The notes below the pieces were generated by a model that was given only the letters and a program-made list of their open reading frames with translations, was not told where the DNA came from and made no database searches. Positions 19,183-24,103 of a stretch of 24,103 nt of DNA are shown piece after piece. Within the stretch, counting starts at the first letter, position 1. Each line of letters opens with the position of its first letter. Location of the stretch: NCBI GenBank assembly GCA_023627715.1, contig JAMAHW010000179.1:1-24103 (forward strand), given 5' to 3'. Position numbers and translations under genes: made by a program. Origin of the DNA: Periconia sp. R9002 (taxonomy: Eukaryota > Ascomycota > Dothideomycetes > Pleosporales > Periconiaceae).

Positions 19183-20949
19183 TTATCTTGTGCTCAGACT
19201 ATCAAGAACTTGTAAAACTTTTTGCAGACTTGGTCTTTTGAGATAGGCCAAAACATCCAGGTCTTGTTTTGTATGTATGCCATTTGCATATCTCATTTTC
19301 GATGCCCAGAAACTGCCTGCATCCGTGAGCACTTTCATCCACAACATCCTCGAGGTCTCCACAAGCTCTCTAGCAGTTCCTAGAGGCTCCCCATGCAGAC
19401 CTGACTTGCCACGAGGAAAGAGAGCATTCCCAACTCTGACAACAAAAGGCGCTGTCTGATTGTGTTCGCGAGCTCCAGAGGTGCAAGCCAAGATTAGATG
19501 ACGTAAGATCGGCGGAGTACGAGCAAAATTGGGAAATTGTAACTCTTGTTCGTACGGACGGGAAGCATTGATTGATGTGGTTATCGACTCCACTCCTTCG
19601 AAGATACAATATAAGACTTTTCCCAAAGCGAATACCTCAGCTGCTTCTCGTTCAGAGCCTGAAAGATTTGGCCACGCTATATGGTATCCTCCGTGCGGGT
19701 TTTGATATTTTTCCGTCTGGAGGGGGTCTTTCGTTCCAATCAGATCACTCAACATGTCTTTGTAAGCTTCTCTGAGTTCACGGTCGGGGGCGACTTTCGA
19801 TAGGACGTTTAATATTTCCATATGAATACACTCGGGTGCTGTCCATGCATTAGGCGCCCCGTTCTGCTCAAAGTCAATGAGCACAATTTCTTCTTCATTT
19901 TCGTTGTCAGAAGAAGAAAGAACAATGTTATCTGGCTTCAAATCCGAGTAGAACGTTTGAGCAGTGTCATTCAGAAAAATGAGTGTTGAGGTCACCTGCT
20001 TTGCCCATCGGATTTGGTCACGCCAGTGGAGTGTCCCGTTCAATGATCTGGTGTATAGTGACTGGCCAAGTGAACCCAGTGGATAATAGTGTAGGATAAA
20101 CCCTACGATTCTTGGACACCCGCCATGCGAATCCGGTATCGAGATAATGGCAAGTGGCGGCTTTGCCAAGTGTGCATGAGGCGGTAGAGTAAGCAACATT
20201 CGGAGTTCGTGATATATGAGCTTTGGAGCTCTTGGCGAAGACTTTAAAATGACATCTTGAGAATCGAAGTGCTTTTTACTCCTGACAAGTCCAACATTTT
20301 CGTTGAATACCCTCAACAGTTCGAAGTCTTTTACATCGACAATAGTAGGCCATGACGATAAAGGCAATTGCCATAGCTCTTGGAGCTCATCGAAAGATAG
20401 TAGTAGGTCTTCTCGCATATCGGATGCGACCCGGACTTTTGCACTCTTGCAATCAACTCCGATATCGTCCACAAATATCTCTGAACCAAAAGGTAAATCG
20501 TTAAAGAAGCTAGCAAAATCATCGAAATCAGCACTCCAAGCTGTTAAGACCTGAGCGAGATAACGAGAAATCCCTAGCTGGGCAACACGGCTATCAGTAG
20601 TATGGAAACTCGCACTGGCTTGAAGTGCCCTCTGCAACTCCGTAGGCCATTCTGAATGTTCTGGAACACGAACAGTGATTTGCAGCGGGAAAAGTGGTTT
20701 TATACTAGGAAGGATAACGAAGCATTTACCCAAAGAGAAACTGGCAACAACTCTCCAGGAAATGATGTCCTGCAGCTCGTTAAGAGTTGCGAGAACTGTT
20801 TGCTTCTCAAATTCAACCTCGTGCCGGTATGGTTCTGCGCTAAACTGAGAAGCGTCGAATGGCCCGCTGCCATTAATCAGGTCGTGAATCTGACTGAATG
20901 GCCCAGTAGCTGATGCATATTGTCGATGAACAGTATTTGTTAAATCCAT
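19183..20949 (-). CDS. Protein kinase-like protein with altered HRD and DFG motifs (588 aa, intronless)
   Basis: Single open frame from ATG 20949. Residues 1-215 are an N-terminal region I do not recognise. The kinase-like domain follows: Lys236 in DVILKSS (ATP-binding Lys), Glu248 in IYHELRML (helix C Glu), hinge-like ILHYYPLGSL, the catalytic loop FYSDLKPDNIVL with Asp336, metal-binding Asp359 in LIDFEQNG, and TAPEC (371-374) as the APE motif. The HRD His-Arg is Tyr-Ser and DFG is DFE, but all charged catalytic residues are kept, so activity is plausible. A Glu/Asp/Asn-rich insert separates the catalytic loop from DFE. It resembles accessory fungal kinase-like families without known substrates. 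It is convergent with the NLR gene, which suggests but does not prove a shared non-self-recognition role. No introns, frameshifts or signal peptide. Confidence 0.85.
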   Translation of the reverse strand: MDLTNTVHRQYASATGPFSQIHDLINGSGPFDASQFSAEPYRHEVEFEKQTVLATLNELQDIISWRVVASFSLGKCFVILPSIKPLFPLQITVRVPEHSEWPTELQRALQASASFHTTDSRVAQLGISRYLAQVLTAWSADFDDFASFFNDLPFGSEIFVDDIGVDCKSAKVRVASDMREDLLLSFDELQELWQLPLSSWPTIVDVKDFELLRVFNENVGLVRSKKHFDSQDVILKSSPRAPKLIYHELRMLLTLPPHAHLAKPPLAIISIPDSHGGCPRIVGFILHYYPLGSLGQSLYTRSLNGTLHWRDQIRWAKQVTSTLIFLNDTAQTFYSDLKPDNIVLSSSDNENEEEIVLIDFEQNGAPNAWTAPECIHMEILNVLSKVAPDRELREAYKDMLSDLIGTKDPLQTEKYQNPHGGYHIAWPNLSGSEREAAEVFALGKVLYCIFEGVESITTSINASRPYEQELQFPNFARTPPILRHLILACTSGAREHNQTAPFVVRVGNALFPRGKSGLHGEPLGTARELVETSRMLWMKVLTDAGSFWASKMRYANGIHTKQDLDVLAYLKRPSLQKVLQVLDSLSTR

Positions 20950-21216
20950 ACTGTAGGTTTGCTCCTAAATAAAGGAAACGATACTGTAGAAATTAGAAGG
21001 TGATTAAGACGCTAGTAGGCGGGGTGAAAGTATTTAAGTGGTATCCCTCACACGGCTAAAATCTGCCTCACACTATACTATAAATACTAATAAACTAAAT
21101 AATTACCTAATTAATACCTAATTAATACCTAGCTAGTTAAAAAATAGGGTAAAAAGGGTAAATAATAGCTTATTTTTGAAAGCTCTAGTAGTATTAAAGT
21201 ATCTTCTTTTTTAGTA

Positions 21217-21401
21217 TTAAAGTGTCTTCTTCTTCGCAATTAATTGGTGAAATTAGTTAGTATAATTAGTTATAGTATTAACACAAGTAGGGATCTTAAG
21301 GTAACGTCCGTAGCTAGGACGTGTACATAGGTAACTATTATATTAAGTAAAAAATTAGAAACCAATTTGACTAATTAATTGCAACAAAAAAGACACTTTA
21401 A
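21217..21401. mobile_element. 185-bp MITE, TTAAAGTGTC family, copy 1
   Basis: The left end TTAAAGTGTCTTCTTCTTCG and the right end GCAACAAAAAAGACACTTTAA are inverted repeats continuing inward through CAATTAATTGG/CTAATTAATTG. TA is present on both sides (21215-21216 and 21402-21403). Internal sequence includes GGTAACGTCCGTAGCTAGGACGT, related to the inside of copy 2. Noncoding; it depends on a transposase elsewhere. Confidence 0.75.
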
Positions 21402-21511
21402 TAAGTAAAAATTAGAGAAAATAAAAAAAAATAAATCTTAGCTAAAGTAGAACGCTAGTAGTGTATAGAAAAAAAACTAGAGCACCTATAAGAAATAAAT
21501 CTAAGTTTCTA

Positions 21512-21646
21512 TCAAAGTGTCTTTTTCGTCGCAATTGATTGGTATCTACGTCTCTAGCTAAGGACGTTACTATGAGATTTCAAACTAGTGTTAATACCGT
21601 GACTGATTACACTAATCAATTGCGAAGAAGAAGATAGACACTTTAA
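21512..21646. mobile_element. 135-bp MITE, TTAAAGTGTC family, copy 2
   Basis: Starts TCAAAGTGTCTTTTTCGTCG with CAATTGATTGG and ends CTAATCAATTGCG followed by AAGAAGAAGATAGACACTTTAA. It has terminal inverted repeats of about 30 bp and TA on both sides (21510-21511 and 21647-21648). The interior (AAGGACGTTAC ... GTGTTAATACCGTGACTGAT) matches the truncated copy nested in the element at 13963-14248, which helps define the family. Confidence 0.78.
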
Positions 21647-21737
21647 TAAAACTAAGTTTCTATATCTAAGGAGGATAGATTTATTACTATACGCTTAAAG
21701 AGAGTTATTAATACTTAATTCTAAGAGTTAAAATCTA

Positions 21738-22835
21738 CTATACTAGAGCTAAAACGAGCCGCGCGCACGTGTGTGGGCGGCCCCCAGAATGTGGTAGGGT
21801 AGTTCTAGCATGTCTCTCGGTGACGACGGGAATGCTTCCATGACCAACAAGCAGCCCTTGTGTGGGATCACTGGATGCTGCGGCGCTCAATACCAGAGCA
21901 GCATCTCGGTAGACCTGACACATTTTCCTCGATTGCGAATCCCAGTCTTCCGCGTCGTCTTGAACAATACACAAAGAATCAATCCACAGATATTCAATAC
22001 CTATCTCGTGCGTGACGGTGATGGCTTCCTAGAAGGTCCGGGGTAGGTCGTCAATAGGTATATCCTCAAGGTGACTCGCTAGGTTGGCCCTCGTCGTGCG
22101 CACCTTCATCTTACCAGGAGGACCCCAACAGTGGCTCAGCGCGCAGTATTTCTGCATCTCCCCTTGCGTTTCGACTAGTTTTACGGAACATTTGCCCTGG
22201 GTCTCAGTGATGTAGATGACTCGGTCAGGCAGACAGTAGTCGTTACGCTCAAGCGCGCACGACGACTGGTGGCGCAGGGCACATTCTTCCTGGAACAGCC
22301 GGATTTGCTCATACGTACTTTCTAAGCTCGGGCTAAAAGGCGATCGGCTTGTTATTCGCGCTTGCGCGGCGTTGCCTATGTATGATTCCGGGTCAAATCT
22401 TTATCATTTGCGGAAAAACTGCAAAAAAATGTCTATACCTTTGTTGGTCCAGAGTACCAGAGTGACACCATGGATCAGAAGTGCTTCAAAAACATCCTTC
22501 TCTTGTTGGAATTTGGTCCGGTTTGCTACCACAATCTCATACCTCGTTGGGGGTACTCCCGATCTCTTTTGTTCAATATAAATCATCGCGCACAGTCGGC
22601 AGTTGATAGCAGATGGCTCGAACGAAGGTGCCCCCCAACTGACATTCTTAAAATACTGCCATCTTTTGGGATAGAGGGTGTAATATCCGGGATCGTCCTT
22701 CTTGCGGTTTATGACCCATCTCAAGATCTCAAGACAGGTGCTGCATATCTCCATTGATTGAGTAGTAGGCTCTATGGAATCATCAATAGTAACCGACTCA
22801 TGATTGATTCCCCTGACGCCAACATCGTGATTCAT
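21738..22835 (-). pseudogene. HET-domain (heterokaryon incompatibility) pseudogene
   Basis: One continuous frame runs from ATG 22835 to TAG 21738 without introns. It is broken by adjacent stops TGA TAA (22406-22401) and by TAG (22031-22029). HET features are clear on both sides: an N-terminal Cys-x2-Cys region (MEICSTCLEIL), then YCALSHCWG, LASHLEDIPIDDLPRTF followed by the TAG, EAITVTHEIGIEYLWIDSLC, and IVQDDAEDWDSQSRKMCQVY with DAALVLSAAASSDPTQGLL. HET proteins trigger cell death on fusion with a genetically different strain. All three stops are one C-to-T change from Arg or Gln codons (CGA, CAA, CAG), as repeat-induced point mutation would produce. The protein also ends about 45 residues after the core motif, where AT-rich MITE DNA starts, so the C-terminal half is missing. 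It is almost certainly non-functional. Confidence 0.88.
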
Positions 22836-23550
22836 GTCTGTATATGTCCACGTCGTTCGATGGGAGAATCCAAAGTGGGAGCTCGGAATGAGCCCGAAAA
22901 CGGGGGATTTCTCTTGAAGGAGGAGCTCCTGTAATAATAGTAAGGTAATATTGCAGCACCACTCCCCCGACGACTGTGATAATTACTTAAGCCTTGGTTT
23001 TGAGTAGGAAGAAGAATCTGTCGACAGCACTGTGATACCAGATGACGCCAAGACGCCACTTCGTACCGCAACTCGTATATGCAAAGGTTACATAAGTCAG
23101 TGTAGACAAATCGCTACCAGACAACAATAATAGAGCAATATCCCAGGGCAACCTCTCATTCACATCCCTATCCAACCGTTCACATTTCCCCATTAACCTT
23201 ACTCTAACTATAACTATATACAGTAGTAAAAAAACAACGACACTCTTAAGAGAGAACATTGAACTATACAGTCTTAACTTTAATACGCAACTTACAGTCT
23301 TAGTGGTTAAACAAGTCTCACCACACGTATACGGCTTTAGATATACTATATAGTTAATACACTTGCAGAAAAGTTACTATTAAAACATCTTAAACGACCA
23401 TTAATCCTACCAAGCACCGCACAAGCCCGTCCTCCTCCCTAAGAGACCCCTAACCTAACCCAAACCCCACTACTACAGTACCTTATACCTACCTACCCAC
23501 CTACATAAAAAAAAAGCTTTCTGACTAGCACTATTTCAAAAATATATCTA

Positions 23551-23568
23551 TAAACCCTAACCCTAAAC
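23551..23568. repeat. Short interstitial telomere-like tract (CCCTAA units)
   Basis: TAAACCCTAACCCTAAAC contains two tandem CCCTAA units, the complement of the common fungal telomere repeat TTAGGG. More single units occur near 23442-23466 and 23785. Two units can arise by chance in AT/C-rich DNA, so a link to a chromosome end is only suggestive. Confidence 0.4.
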
Positions 23569-23938
23569 AAAAAGAATATAAGCCTAAAAAAAAACTAGAA
23601 TTAAGTTTTTAAAGTGTCCTGCGTTCTTAAATAAAGTAAAGTAAAAGAAAGTAAAAGAAATAGAGAGAAATCAATAGCGTAATACGACATAGTATAATAC
23701 GCATATAGTCCGAAGTAAGGCGTAGTAAGTTATTATATCGTACCGTATCGTCCACATTTCTATCTATCTATCCAGGTAGGCAAAACCCTAACCTCCTCCT
23801 CCATCCCTCAAAACATCACAAAACCCCGTACATATACATACCTACGTATACCTTTTTCCCAACCGGCGACGCGATACAATTCACACATTAGATCAATCCA
23901 GACAAAGACCAAACTAGAGACGTCCTATGCGGACAAAT

Positions 23939-23962
23939 ACACACACACACACACACACACAC
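23939..23962. repeat. AC dinucleotide microsatellite
   Basis: Twelve uninterrupted AC units. Confidence 0.9.
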
Positions 23963-23991
23963 CTCCCCCACCTTCCAGAACAAAAAAAAAA

Positions 23992-24038
23992 GGGGGGGGG
24001 GGGGGGGGGGGTGGGGGGGGGGGGGGGGGGGGGGGGGG
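23992..24038. repeat. Poly-G tract (one T interruption)
   Basis: Forty-six G with a single T at 24012, immediately after a run of A. A tract this long is unusual in a nuclear genome and prone to sequencing or assembly artefacts. Confidence 0.85.
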
Positions 24039-24103
24039 AAAATAAAACGAAGTCAAAGACAAAGCAAAAAGCAAAGTAAAAACCAGAAAATTTTTTTTTT
24101 TTT

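Larger units (their letters stand above)
20990..21757. other. AT-rich, RIP-like block with nested MITEs
   Basis: About 770 bp of TpA-rich DNA between the kinase-like gene and the HET pseudogene. It contains two complete small TIR elements (21217-21401 and 21512-21646) and a further partial left end at about 21191-21212. No coding capacity. Its right border coincides with the point where HET-type coding sequence ends abruptly. Confidence 0.6.
22836..24103. other. Gene-poor right end with simple repeats
   Basis: No convincing gene. Frames on the minus strand at 22832-23259 have no recognisable motifs and are rich in stop-like AT stretches. From 23200 the DNA is AT-rich with scattered CCCTAA-like words. 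It ends in an AC microsatellite, a long G tract and a T run, which could be assembly-edge sequence. Confidence 0.5.

Noticed and set aside
22396..22438. An intron in the HET gene removing the TGA TAA pair
   Set aside because: Possible donors (22438) and acceptors do not restore the downstream HET frame, whereas reading straight through does; nonsense mutation is the simpler explanation.

Overview
The window looks like nuclear DNA of a filamentous ascomycete (Pezizomycotina). Introns are about 45-70 nt with GT-AG ends and CTAAC-like branch sites. The families are fungal: HET, a hydrolase-NB-ARC-TPR NOD-like protein, AsaB/GA4-desaturase-like and a fungal-type amidase. Gene islands are separated by AT-rich, TpA-rich blocks that resemble RIP-mutated DNA. 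No species can be named from the sequence.

Layout. Positions 1-220 (minus) hold the 5' end of a gene that runs off the left edge and starts with a presequence-like N-terminus. A long divergent promoter region (221-1902) leads to a two-exon, 816-residue coiled-coil protein (1903-4440, plus) that looks like a conserved housekeeping gene. From about 5 kb onward the DNA is accessory: a truncated MFS drug-efflux transporter (5403-5977, plus), an eight-exon dipeptidyl-peptidase III gene (6008-8562, minus), a small uncertain ORF (9613, plus), and an amidase (11279-13228, minus) whose reading frame continues across a canonical intron into an AsaB/GA4-desaturase-like domain (10153-11169). Next come transposon debris, with an intact 286-bp miniature TIR element at 13963-14248, and an intact eight-exon NOD-like receptor with a SesB-type alpha/beta-hydrolase, NB-ARC and TPRs (15063-18712, plus). 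It converges on an intronless kinase-like gene (19183-20949, minus). Then follows an AT-rich block with two complete small MITEs, and a HET-domain pseudogene (21738-22835, minus) carrying three nonsense codons that are each one C-to-T step from a sense codon. The right end (22836-24103) is gene-poor, with a short CCCTAA tract, an AC microsatellite and homopolymers.

Function. Two themes appear. One is peptide/amide chemistry plus efflux (DPP III, amidase, AsaB-like oxidoreductase, MFS remnant), which could be a decayed metabolite or detoxification cluster; no backbone synthase is present, so this is inference. The other is non-self recognition (NLR, adjacent kinase-like protein, dead HET gene), typical of fast-evolving fungal incompatibility or immunity loci. 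Gene models were derived by hand from splice signals, frame continuity and family motifs. Every multi-exon model sums to a multiple of three, except that DPP III needs one intron whose donor reads GG instead of GT.
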